64,000 nucleotides of DNA, from assembly GCF_030704535.1 (NCBI RefSeq), contig NC_081811.1, forward strand, positions 4,046,501 to 4,110,500. The letters are read 5' to 3'. Below, piece after piece: positions 11,351 to 22,577 of this stretch (positions are counted from its first letter, which is position 1; every line of letters begins with the position of its first letter). Source of the DNA: Vitis vinifera (lineage: Eukaryota > Streptophyta > Magnoliopsida > Vitales > Vitaceae). The notes under the pieces were generated by a model. It had not been told where the DNA came from. It saw only the letters and a program-made list of their open reading frames with translations, and made no database searches. The position numbers and the translations under genes were made by a program.

Positions 11351-14120
11351 GATTTGGATGTAAGGAAGCTAAAAAAAGACATACAACTTTGAGCAGAAAA
11401 ACTCATATAGTGAAGTGACAGGCTGAATCAAATAATGCATATCCATGCATGTATAAAAAAAATCCAACACCAAAAAAACCAAAACAAGACAATAAAACCA
11501 TAAAATTGACAAGAAAATTGACTTCTATGACTTGAGCACAAGATAGCACGAAGATGCCAAAGTATGGTAATAGTCCCCAAAGGCCGTTATTCCATAGAGC
11601 TTTAAATTAAGTTTAAGGGCAATGTTCAAATAAGAAAAGACTTGGTGAATACCTAGCGACCCAAAAATGAAAAAGGGCATAATAAACAAACGAATGCTTT
11701 TCAAAATTAAAAATAAGCATAAATCCAAAAAAATTTAAGTATAACTTTTTGGACTGTTGCTGAATCATTTTAGTAGGTTTCAACAATATGATTTTTTGTA
11801 TGTTTAAAGCTATTTTTTTGCAATGTTTTTATTTTATTTTTAATAGTTTATTTTTTTTAGGCTACATTTAGTTGACAAGATTAGATATGATAGAATATAT
11901 ATATTCTAAGATATCATATTTCATTAAATAGGAAATACATATCTTACAATATAATTTCCAACGAGATATACTACTCTTTGATATTATATCCAATTGACAA
12001 TTTGACATAATATCCTAAAATTGTTTATCCAATGGAATATGTTATTTATGTTATAATTAATTTGTGAAATAAATAAATAAAAAAACTAATACAAAATATA
12101 TATTATTTTGGGATAATTGTGTTTTAGATCTAGTTGGGCTTAAAAATTAAATTTTGGTCCATAAAAGTTCATTATTTAAGCCCAAGACCTAGAAAAAGTG
12201 TGAAAATTAAGAAGAAGGATATGAATTTTTTATCTTTCAAAAAATGACCTTTATTGACTATGGAAAAAAAAAAAGTAAAAAAAATATTAATTTAAATTTT
12301 ATTCGTTTTGTCAACCTCAATAAAATTTAATATAATTTAGTGATTTGGAAAAAAATACACCCTTTTTCAAAAAATAAAAATAAATTATTATTATTTAAAA
12401 ATCAAACATCTTGAAAAATATATATTTTTAAAATTGTGTATATAAAAAATAACTAAAAATATGTCAAATTTATTTTTTTTAATGATATATTTATAAAAAA
12501 ATTAGTTTTCTAAAAATAATAAATTCTCAGAATAATTATTAAAAAAATTAAGATAAAAAAGTTTCTAATATTACGGTAGAAAATAGTTTTGAAGGGTATA
12601 TTAGTATCTTCATATTTTATATCATCCTCATCAATTATGTAATTTTTATTGGACAAATCTTAATTTTTGAGTCTAAAGACAATTTTTCCTGTTATTTTTC
12701 AATATTTAAAATAAAAATTATATCATATTATAATATTTTCTATTTAAAAAATGATTTTTCTCTTATGTTTAAGAATATTTATGTTTAAAATATTTAAATT
12801 TTATAAATAAAAAAATTATAATATATTATTCAATATATAAAATTAATTTATATATTATATATTAGTATTATTTTATAAATATTTTTTTAGTTTTTTTTTT
12901 TAACCTTAAATTTAATTTATAATAAAAAATTATTTTACAAAATGAGTTCATAAAAAAATAAAATATTCGTAAAAAAAAATATAAATTTATGATACATGGA
13001 ATATGTATATTTTATATTAACATATCTCATATATAACATATATAAAAAAAATGATAAATAATATATTTCATTAGTTATCTTATTTTATATTTAATTAAAT
13101 ATAAAATATAATAAATATTGAATAATTTATTTTATTCTATTATCAATCAAATATAAGATACGACTTAATATATATTTTTTATTTTACTTCACGTTATATT
13201 CAACTAATTAAATATGGACAGGGTGAAATAAAATCCACTCGCAACTCATTTTGATAGTTTCAAAGCGAAACTCACGATGAGTTAATTAAACACCCTTGAC
13301 ATCACCACGTGCAAACAACTCCCTCTACACTTGTAGAGACTCAATAATTTGAACATTAAGAAAAGAATTTTCAATTTGTTTTTAACTCCTTTAATTTGTA
13401 TGCATTCGATGTATGTTTCAATTAACAAGTTTGGGCATTCATTCATCTTTTGGAAATGAAAATTTCATTTTGTCAAGAATAAATGTTATGAAACATCGAG
13501 TAAATTACTATATTACCCTTTTTTAAACCTTTTTTATACTTACCATATTTTCTTTTTCTTTTTTTTACAAATAATATCACATATGCAATAAAAATATCTC
13601 CATTTTTTCTTTTCTTTCCTTTTCCTCCCTTATTTTTTTATTTGGAAAACCATTAAAAAAATTAAGAAAAACTGCAAGAAAAGGAAAAAAAAAATTAGCA
13701 CTAAGGATTGATAGGTATGAGTATTTTTACCTTTTTTTTTTTAGGTATTTTTAATTTTATTTAGAAAAAAAGGAAAAAAAAAAGGTAGGAAGAGAGATTT
13801 GGTGGGTGGATTATAATTTACCATATGGGATTACCACAATAATATTCAATCAATGCCACCGCTTTTATTAATGTGTCTCGAGATCTGTCGAATATAAATT
13901 GGGAGACTTTTAAATTTTTATTATATTAAAGGCCGAATTTTAATTAATTGATTAATTTATTATTATTATTTTTTTAAAGGGAATATCATCGAGTGCAGAG
14001 ACCACCAGCACGGATCACAAAACATTACAGCTAATAGACTGAAGTTTCTTTCTGGGCCTCAATATTTTACCGAAAAGCCCAATAGCCCAAACATAACTCA
14101 GGCGACAGACCTCGCATAAA
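11351..14120. other. Very AT-rich intergenic spacer
   Basis: No gene recognised. The stretch from ~11860 to ~13210 is extremely AT-rich and has weakly similar inverted ends (ATTTAGTTGAC on the left, TTCAACTAATTAAAT on the right). That could be an old non-autonomous transposon, but the match is too poor to call. A CACGTG G-box lies near 13307. Confidence 0.5.
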
Positions 14121-14127
14121 ATGATAA

Positions 14128-14136
14128 AAACCCTAA
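14128..14136 (+). promoter_or_regulatory. Telobox-like element upstream of the DUF3511 gene
   Basis: AAACCCTAA about 55 bp before the start codon, with AGCCCA motifs just upstream (14074-14094). Telobox plus site-II-like elements are typical of growth-related plant promoters and leaders (established knowledge). Function here is inferred. Confidence 0.45.
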
Positions 14137-14188
14137 TTTCTCTCTTCGTTCGCTCTCTGTCGATTCAAAAAGGTTGAGACAGAGAGTA

Positions 14189-14512
14189 ATGGATCAGTCC
14201 ACGTCGGGTCACCGGTTCTCCGGCGTGGACCGGAGGCCGGGGATTGTGAGCGGGAAGAACTTCAGCAACGGTCAGACGTACATGGCGGGGCCTCACTCGC
14301 CCGATCTACGGCCGGTTCCACCGCGAGGGGAGAGTGTGAACCACGGCTCGTCGGCGGCGAAGCCCTGGGACTTCGGCGATCCGGATATGAGGAGGCGAAA
14401 GCGGATCGCGAAGTACAAGGTTTATACTGTTGAAGGTAAGGTAAAGTCTTCTCTGAGGAAAGGGCTTCGCTGGTTCAAGAACAAGTGCCATGAGATTATT
14501 CATGGCTACTAG
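14189..14512 (+). CDS. DUF3511 domain protein
   Basis: Single-exon gene of 107 aa. The start is the first ATG (MDQSTSGHRFSG); an upstream in-frame TTG is not a plausible start. The N-terminal two thirds are Gly/Ser/Pro-rich and look disordered. The C-terminal ~45 residues carry the DUF3511 signature: DPDMRRRKRIAKYKVYTVEG, then KVKSSLRKGLRWFKNK, ending in a short hydrophobic HGY tail. It is very basic at the C-terminus. Function is unknown in the family as far as I know. GC is much higher than in the flanks, as expected of a real exon. The leader is pyrimidine-rich. It converges with the DUF761 gene 1.1 kb downstream. Confidence 0.88.
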   Translation: MDQSTSGHRFSGVDRRPGIVSGKNFSNGQTYMAGPHSPDLRPVPPRGESVNHGSSAAKPWDFGDPDMRRRKRIAKYKVYTVEGKVKSSLRKGLRWFKNKCHEIIHGY

Positions 14513-15660
14513 GCATTAGAGTTGGTGCGGTCGTGCCACGTTGGCTGAACTCCGCTCCGGTGGTCCCGGAGATGACGTGGCAAGGTCGGAACCGTAGTGG
14601 AAATTAGCTAGAACTAGAAGATGGGATTGATTCGAAATTACGAAAATATCCTCCGAGTGACAGTCATGATAGGAAGAAGAGGGTATGATTTAGGGGTACT
14701 CATGTAATTAGGGCCGATGGCTGGGTTTTGTGGAAATTGTTTGTGACCATGTTTTAACTGGGATTGGTTAAAATTCAAGAGATTATTTTGAAAAAAAAAA
14801 ACAAAAATTACTATTTTGTGTTGATGATGACGAAATTGGATATAAAATTGTTCTTAATTTTATTAAATAAGAATGATTTTCTTATGAATTCATTTGCGTG
14901 GTGATTTTAAATTTATTGAAGTTATAAATTCCATATTATTACATATTTTGTTGTATTTTTTTTTCTTAAATTCTGATTAATGAAAAAATTAATTCCCAAT
15001 TTGTATAAATTTAATCTAGAAATTAACCCTACGACCGTCCAGGCTCTGTTGATGTTCTTCAATCCAAACTCCACACAAAAACCTCCATTCAGCCCAAACC
15101 AGTAATAGTAAATTGAGCAATCATCACCAACGATTGCTAAAATTCCATAAAATATTTATTCAATTCTGATGTCCGCATGAAAATGCATGAGAACAGAACA
15201 GAAAAAGTAAGAGGAGACAAATGGAAAAATATACAGAGAAAGGAAATAAAAAATAAAAAATAAAGCCCAAGAAAATGAGGGGAAAAATCCAGCCTCACAT
15301 TATACGGCTTCCCCAGCCTAATGTTCTTTCTTTCATTAGAAGAAACAAATCCTACAAATTACAAAAAAGTTTAAATAAATAATTAAATAATATAATTTAT
15401 TTCTGAAATAGCACGAACCCAGAGATATCTGCTTTTGCTTTATTTTTATTTTTTCTTCTTTATTTCTCCCCTTAATTTCTTCGTCCTCGTACTTCTTCAT
15501 TTCTCATCAGACAAGTGAAACTTAAGTTACTTAACCCCATTGGCTTGAAAAGTGTAAAATTGGAAATAAGAGAGAATTAAAAAAAGAAAAAAAGAAAAAG
15601 GAAAAAATAGACTTGAAACCGACGTACGTGCGCCCTCATGCATGCATGAATTTACGTGTA
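14513..15660. other. Convergent intergenic spacer (3' flanks of DUF3511 and DUF761 genes)
   Basis: No open frame of interest. It holds the 3' trailers of two genes transcribed toward each other and is otherwise AT-rich. Confidence 0.6.
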
Positions 15661-16161
15661 TTAGCCCGTGGCACGTTTGAAGGAATCCAAGCGTTCAAGC
15701 CTCATCTGCGCGTAGAACTGAGCGATGAACTCCTTGGCCTTGATGTCGATCATTTCGTCTCCACCGTCACCCCAGACATCGTCGTCGTCGGAGCGGCCGA
15801 GTTCTTGGAGGTTCTGAGCGGAGGCGTAGCGGCTCATGCCGTCGATGGAACTGCCGGAGGAAGAGGCGGCGCTGGGGGAGATGGGCGGCGGGTAGACGTC
15901 CTGGAAGTTGTCCATGGAGATGGAGACATGGATGCGGGGCTGAGGCGGGGAGTTGCTCTCCTGGAGGTGGAGAGGGCGCATGGAGCCGACGAGCTTCATG
16001 GCGTTGGAGGCGACGTCGACAGCCACCGGAGCTTTCTTTTTGCTGTGATTACGTCGTACCATGAACAAGGCTGCCTTGAAAATAGACATTGGCCCACGCT
16101 TCTTTGTGGGTTTCTTAGTGGGTTGGGGCACAATGGCCTTCATGGCAGCTTGATCTTCCAT
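15661..16161 (-). CDS. DUF761 (cotton-fibre-protein-like) family protein
   Basis: Single exon, 166 aa. The C-terminal DUF761 motif is clear at residues ~137-160: IDIKAKEFIAQFYAQMRLER. The N-terminus is basic (KKPTKKRGP) followed by a short hydrophobic stretch (MSIFKAALFMVRR) that could be membrane-peripheral. The middle is Ser/Pro-rich, with an acidic patch (DDDDVWGDGGDE) just before the motif. The start ATG at 16161 is supported by a TATA box ~130 bp upstream. DUF761 proteins are plant-specific and mostly uncharacterised; some are linked to fibre or secondary growth and stress. It is divergently oriented from a second DUF761 gene 5.1 kb away. Confidence 0.9.
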   Translation of the reverse strand: MEDQAAMKAIVPQPTKKPTKKRGPMSIFKAALFMVRRNHSKKKAPVAVDVASNAMKLVGSMRPLHLQESNSPPQPRIHVSISMDNFQDVYPPPISPSAASSSGSSIDGMSRYASAQNLQELGRSDDDDVWGDGGDEMIDIKAKEFIAQFYAQMRLERLDSFKRATG

Positions 16162-16288
16162 TTCAAATCAAAATTGAATTCAATTGTGTTTTGTTGTTTT
16201 GAAATTGGCCCCTCACGCCTCTCCCTGCAGAAAGCAGGGCGAGACACGGAGAGATCTTCGTGGCATCGTATTCCTTTCACCTTCTGCC

Positions 16289-16295
16289 TTTTATA
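16289..16295 (-). promoter_or_regulatory. TATA box of the DUF761 gene
   Basis: TATAAAA on the minus strand in a GC-richer context, predicting transcription start near 16260. The roughly 100-nt leader that follows has no coding exon. Confidence 0.6.
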
Positions 16296-16299
16296 GGGA

Positions 16300-19200
16300 G
16301 CTGGCGCATCATATTTCGCGGAATTATTTGAAATAACTAAATTACCCTCCATAGCTGGGCTTTGCTAGAGGTCGATGAATGTGTACCATCTGAGTTACAG
16401 ACAACGAGTTTGATATTCATAAGGGTAAAATTGCAATTTTGCAAATTATTGAGTGGCAATGATGTAATAAGATCAGAAAATAGAGTGCTAAATGTATGGG
16501 AGAGTAAGACGACGTGGGGAGCGGTGTTTTAGGCAAAGGAAGAGGTGGAACCGTGGAAGAGCGACGGAGCTTCTGTTTCGGGTTACAGGCTTACAGCTAT
16601 TCTGACGGCTGCCATTCTTTTGCTTCCGTAAACTTCTCGGGATGTGTGGAAATTTTATAAAAAACGGAAAACAGATGAGCCGTTGAACCGGTCTTTTGTG
16701 AGTTGTGACAACTTTCAATGATCACATTTAATCATGGGAGTCAACAACCTCTAAATTAAACAAATAATAAATTATTAAAATAACAAAATATCATAAAAAT
16801 TATTTGTTAGTTCAATAAATTCTATGCGGTGGAAAAGGACAAACGTGACAAAGAAATAAAATTTTTACATTATTCCATATTGTTTTTTTATCAAAAATTT
16901 GAATAAATTTTAAGTCATATGGAATGTGATAAAAATTAAATAATAAAAATATTTAAAAATAAACTTATGTGTTATCTAAAAAAACTTCAACAATGTTGGT
17001 TTTTAAAGTTCTTATATTCCCAAAATTTGTAGTTTTTGTCAATATTTTAATTATCTCAACAGTTACAATAATAGTGATTAAACATCATTCAATTTTAAGA
17101 ATAAATAAAACCAACGCATTATTTGAGTGCATGTATTCCTCTAGATCTTATTGTAAGTCATACCTTGGTTAATCCATAAGAAAAATAAAAAAAAATAAAA
17201 GGAAAATAAATAAATAAATAGAGAATGGAAGAAGTAACAAAATCGAGTCTTATGAAATCATAATTTTCTTAAAAATAAATTCGTCACTTCCTACTATGAT
17301 TGCGAATTGAATTATATTTGACTCTATCACAACGAAAAGAGGAAAATAAGGTTTTAATGATTTAAATGCTAGAATTCAAGAACTAACATTTTCGAAAAAT
17401 AGTCAAAGTCTCTCTTTCTATCGATTGGGGAAGGCTTTTAGGTTTCCGAAAAATGTTAAATTCATTTACTTATTTAATGTATTTACTCATTTTCTAACAC
17501 TTATACTAGTTAGCATCTACATTATTTTTTCATGTTATTGATAAAGCACCTCATGCTCCTTACTGGACACTTTGACCTTATGCTACCGCTAACGGATTAA
17601 ATACTTTTTTTTTTTTGTCAACAAGTTCTTTTGAGATCATTCTTGAAAGATTTAAGATAGAGTATTTTAGGTAAAACAGTGACTATATTTTTACGATTTT
17701 ATTCCTTATTATAATTCATTGAATTCATATATTTATTTATACTAAAGATATCATTTTGGAAAACAATTTTAAATTTAATTTTGTAAAAGTACACCTGTAA
17801 AATACTAAAAACAGGTTTAAATTTCATAAAATAGGTTTAAAATAATGAATCAGATGAGCTAGTGTTTGAATGCCTTGAAGGGACATTCGATTATCCGGGA
17901 GGATGTTTGAATGTCCTCCAAGGTAGCTTTTGAATGCTCTTCAAGATGTTCAAGGCTCTTTCAAGACTTTCAAATGCTTTCATTTTTATATAAAAAAAAA
18001 AAGGACTTAAATTTAAATAAATATGAATATAATTAAGTGCTTAGAAGGATTCTTTTATTAGTATCTAAATTTTGTTAAGTATTAATTTGTTTCTTTTATT
18101 AATATCTTAATAATGTCAAATTTATTTATTTTTTTGTGTTAAAAACATTTATAAAATTAATTGTTATATTTATTTTTATTTTTATTCCAAAACTAATAGT
18201 TTAACATATTTCCAATATGCCAAAATATCAATATTTGCTGTCATGATAAAATTTTATATGATTAAATATTTAATTAGTTTAAAAAATGATAATTTAATAA
18301 TAATTAAGATTTTTAATCATGTTTGGTTGCTCAGAAAATGTTATAAAAAAATTAAATTAATACTTGTCGCCATATGGTACCTTCAATTATATAGATTTAT
18401 AATTACAATATATGTTTCATCATTAAAATTAATACGTTAATTTTTTTATTTTTAAAAAATATCAAATTCGGATTTATTTTATTTTTCCAAATTAATAGGA
18501 ATTTTTCATTCCAGTGAAAAGGCAAGGGATATGACTTGTTGCCAGAATAATTATTATTTTATTTAAGAAAAATTTAATTTATATTATGACTTGTTAATAG
18601 AATAATCAATATTTTGGGTAAGAAAAATGTAATTTATATCATTATTTCTATGTTTGTTCATTAAAGTGAGAAACAAATGTACCAAGAAAATGATGGCAAT
18701 AAAAATATACATCTAATTATCTTTTATGGTGAGACCAAGAAACTATTATATAGTTCATGTTATGATTAAAACACCCTAATTCTATTTTCTAAAAGTAATA
18801 ATAAATCAACACGAAAAATAAAGTATTAAAATATATGAGATTTATAGTGATTTACTCTTAATATAAGAATTACGTCTATTTATAATTATTACAGATTTTT
18901 ACTATAATAAAAAAAAAGAGTACGACAGAATGTCTAAATCTTTAGTCTTTAAGTTTTTCTTTTAACGTTTTTCTACCTCTCTCGATAGCCAAAAAGAATA
19001 AAACTTTTACTCTAAAAATTGATTACCTTAAACATAATAAAAATAGAACAATTAAATCATGCTTAAAATTTTAAAAATACTCTTACTATTAAGATAATAA
19101 TTAGCCTCGGCATGTTTTAATACTATAAACATTAATATACTGAAAATACGAGTTCAATATAAAAATAAAATAAATTATAAAAAAATATGATTTCTTTTAT

Positions 19201-21150
19201 ATTTATTTTTTAACAAAAATCAGAAATAAAGGTGGGTCAAGGGTTAGGAAGACCATGCAAACAGCGTGAGAAGAGTGTGAGCTCGGCCGCCGCGGTTTCA
19301 TTGGTGATTAAAATTGGGTCCCACAAAAGAGGTTGAGGCCATCACAACACATCCCTACTCGTTTTCCACGCAAAATCATTTCCTTAAAAGAAAAATTAAC
19401 CACAACTGTTTTTCTCAGAAATTGCCTTGCATCTACTTAGAAATTTGGACCTGAAAATTTCAAGATTTGCCCGCCTAGGGAAGTTAAGATACAAAGAAAT
19501 AACAATTTATTTATTTTTTATGTTATATTTAAAAGAATTAAAATTAATGAAATGAATTTAAATTAATATATAAAATAATTTATTATATTTAAATTTAAAT
19601 TTTTTATTTTTTATTTTTTTTCCTTGTATACCCGAACACAGCTTTAATTATTTTTTCTTTTTCCTATTTTTAAGATTAGAAATTCATTTTTTTTTTTTTT
19701 TGTTTTTGGTTTTTTCTCAGCTGCCAGCTAATTGCTTCACTTGATGTGTTTGGCAGCCCATTTCCCATTAACCAAGTTATGAAAGTTTGAATTTTTGGAA
19801 GTTTCTCAATCCAATCCAAAAGTTAACGGTACCATTGGCATGAGCTATATGACAAGTTGTAAAACGGAGGGGGCTCACCCTCCATCTTTACAAGTTACCA
19901 AGGTAGGACCCATGAATTGGTGGGAGCCAGTTCACTCCAACTGTTTGATGAATTGCTTTATACAGAATTGGTGTATTAATTGTAGGGCAAGCAAGTAGAC
20001 CTTTGCTCATTCAATGATAAATTACTACTCATGATTGGTTTCTTCTGGTCCTCTTGCCAAATCTCATGGCAAACTTCACCATTCAAAAGGAACCAGGACT
20101 TTTCGGTTTCCCACTGTCTAGCTTGGATTGAGCTAACATCGCATCTGCAATGGACATAGCATGTGCAAAACTGTCCCTTGAAAGAAAAAAAAAAAAAAGG
20201 ATTTACTTAATAGAAATAGTCATAAAAATAGGTTATTTAAGAAATATTTAATTTATTCTAATTTTCAAAATTTTAAAATAATTCATAATAAATCATAAAA
20301 AAAATATAAAAACACACAATCTAAAATTTAAAATAAATTGTTTGATTTTTTTTATTTAATTTTAAATAGAACTTTAATATTTAATAGTATTAAATATTAG
20401 GTTTGTTTATTTTTATAATATTTTATTTTTATTAAATATTAAAATTAAAAAATATTTTTTTTTTATTCAATAAAAAATTTATAATAAATCATAAAAAATA
20501 AAAAAACAAACTATATATCATTTAAAAAGCAAATTGCTTTAAAAAAAAAAAACACAAACACCCTAGGAGGCATTGATTTTGATAGGTACAGCACATACCA
20601 GGCTGTGGGGAGTGTGAGAAGTTCAAAAATGAGTTAAACCGAGACTGAGCCAAAAGTCCCATGGTGGCGAACCAAGAGTCAATCCATCTGAGTGGTATCC
20701 AACTCAGATCATGCACCACATTGCTTCACTCTCCATTGACCTCTGGGGTCGTCTTCTCAGATCATTTGATTATTACTCATCTCATTTTCATTTTTTAATA
20801 TGTAATATTCAATCATTTTTAAAAAATAAGAAAAAAAAAAAAATGAACCTTCTTATTATAAGCAAGCTTCCAGTACACGGTTTATAGGATTCTCTTTCGC
20901 TTCTCAACATATATAATACAGACAAAACAAAAATTTGTTGATTTCATGTACCTGTGGGTCCATTTTTTCCCATGTTGACCAAAATGCCCTAGTGTAAATC
21001 CACAATCTAGAAACAGAACATGGGTGCATTTGGGAAAAGCCGCAAGAAAACTAAAACGAACCCAGCTACTCTCTACCGCGTACAGCCGTTTGCCCCCCCA
21101 CCAGCCTCACCGCCCACTTCTTCAATCTTTTCAAACACACCCCCTCTCCA
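16300..21150. other. AT-rich spacer between the two DUF761 genes
   Basis: No gene recognised. At 17862-17985 there is a cluster of imperfect TTTGAATG / CTTCAAGG / TTCAAG motifs resembling a short degenerate repeat. The block at 18780-19100 faintly recalls LTR sequence but is too decayed to assign. A GC-rich patch (19265-19375, containing CCGCCGCGG) has no coding frame. Confidence 0.5.
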
Positions 21151-21157
21151 TATATAA
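21151..21157 (+). promoter_or_regulatory. TATA box of the second DUF761 gene
   Basis: TATATAA within a longer TA-rich block, 118 bp before the ATG. A CT-rich leader follows. A start site near 21183 is inferred. Confidence 0.6.
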
Positions 21158-21274
21158 TATATATACCCCTCTTGTCCTCTCATTTCTCAATATCTGAAAA
21201 CCTATCAAACTAAAAATTTTCTCGCTACCCAAACAGCATAATCTGTTTTCTTTTGCCATTACTAGTTGAAAAGG

Positions 21275-21799
21275 ATGAAGAGAGAACGCCAACTTGGTCG
21301 TAGGGCATGGAACCTTCTGCGGTTAGTGTTGTTATGGGCGCGGAAAGGAGGGGTGTTCAAGAGGAGTTTGATGATGGAGCTGAGGCTGGTGCCCAAGTTC
21401 TTGAAAAAGCTGGGGAACTCCAGGCACGACTCGATCCATTACGGAGAGCGCGAACTGTCGTTTGACGACACCCCCATTTTCCATGTGAAGATGCATCGTC
21501 CAGGGTCGATGAGATTCAAGATGCCTCACATCCCATGCATAAATCCGCAGGTGGATTTTGATTATGATTTCGAGTTCAATGGCGACGATGGCGGTGAAGT
21601 TGGGGATGGGGAAGAGGCAAGGAAGAGTTTCTTGATGGGGGGAGATGAAGAAGACTGTGGTTGTGGGGGCTGTGAAGAGGAAGAAGGGATTGATGTGAAG
21701 GCGGAGGAGTTCATAGCTAAGTTCTATGCTCAGATGAAGCTGCAGAGACAGATCTCATATTTGCAGTACAATGAGATGCTAAACAGAGGCACAAGCTGA
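21275..21799 (+). CDS. DUF761 family protein, second copy
   Basis: Single exon, 174 aa, starting at the first ATG (MKRERQLGRRAWN). Residues ~8-35 are basic/hydrophobic (WNLLRLVLLWARKGG), suggesting an amphipathic helix or membrane association. The middle contains DDTPIFHVKMHRPGSMRF. An acidic, Cys/Gly-rich patch (EEDCGCGGCEEEE) precedes the DUF761 motif GIDVKAEEFIAKFYAQMKLQ at ~138-157. Layout (helix, then acidic patch, then DUF761) matches the Avr9/Cf-9 rapidly elicited protein 146-like subgroup as I remember it. The motif closely matches that of the minus-strand DUF761 gene, but the rest is diverged, so this is an old paralogue and not a recent tandem copy. Confidence 0.88.
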   Translation: MKRERQLGRRAWNLLRLVLLWARKGGVFKRSLMMELRLVPKFLKKLGNSRHDSIHYGERELSFDDTPIFHVKMHRPGSMRFKMPHIPCINPQVDFDYDFEFNGDDGGEVGDGEEARKSFLMGGDEEDCGCGGCEEEEGIDVKAEEFIAKFYAQMKLQRQISYLQYNEMLNRGTS

Positions 21800-22577
21800 G
21801 GATTAAGCTCGAGTTTCGCTCCATATTTTTTTTCGTATAAGAGGCATTGCGGCATTTTGTAAATACCGGAAGCTTCCATTGAGCTTTTTGCAATATTATA
21901 AATAAGCACTGAGAATTTATTGATTCAAAAGAATGATTGTATTGATGTTTTGTGATTCTCAGTCCAAAAGAAAGTTCCTACCAGAAATGGATGGCGCCTT
22001 GGGCTCCATTCTGATCTATCAAACAGCACAGGGTTTAATCTCACACCCCTCTTTCAAGAAGCTTTGAATAATGAATATAAATACCCTGAAAACTTATTGC
22101 TGACAGCATGCTAATCAACTCCATAAGAAGAAAAAAAATGACTATCAGCCCATGTGAAGAGACCAAGAACAAAATAAATAAATGTTTTCAGTAAACAAAG
22201 ACATAAAATATAACCAGAGTCAGCTTTGAGCAAACAGTCACAACAGTTTAGAAGTGCAACAAGGAGCCTACAGAATTTTGCAGTTTGGCTCTATATGGGG
22301 ACTGGTTAAAGAACCCTTTTGTAAGCCCCGATTTGCAATTCTCACTATGAAGCATCAAGCATTTTTGTATGCCCAAAGGTTAGGGATAGAGTTCAGGAAA
22401 AGATGATACTGTTAATCCATAGATATGGTGAGCCTAGTGCTGATTCAACTGGGCCACAAGCCTGGCAATATGACAAATTTCTCCTGTCTTTGGTAGTTGC
22501 TTAAATTTTTTCCATCGAACACTAGTCCAGCACTTAAGAATTGCTTCTTTGGGAGCATTAAGACAGCAAATTTTGTA
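21800..22577. other. Convergent 3' flanks of DUF761 gene and CTP synthase
   Basis: Non-coding. It contains AATAAG/TATAAAT signals near 21895 on the plus strand and the 3'UTR of the CTP synthase gene on the minus strand. Confidence 0.5.

Noticed and set aside
11860-13225. Possible 1.35-kb non-autonomous transposon with inverted ends
   Set aside because: The end match is short and imperfect in extremely AT-rich DNA, and no target duplication was found.
18780-19150. Possible LTR remnant (phrases like TTATAGTGATTTACTCTTAATATAAG and TTACGTCTA)
   Set aside because: Too decayed; no ends, target duplication or coding remnants to support an element call.
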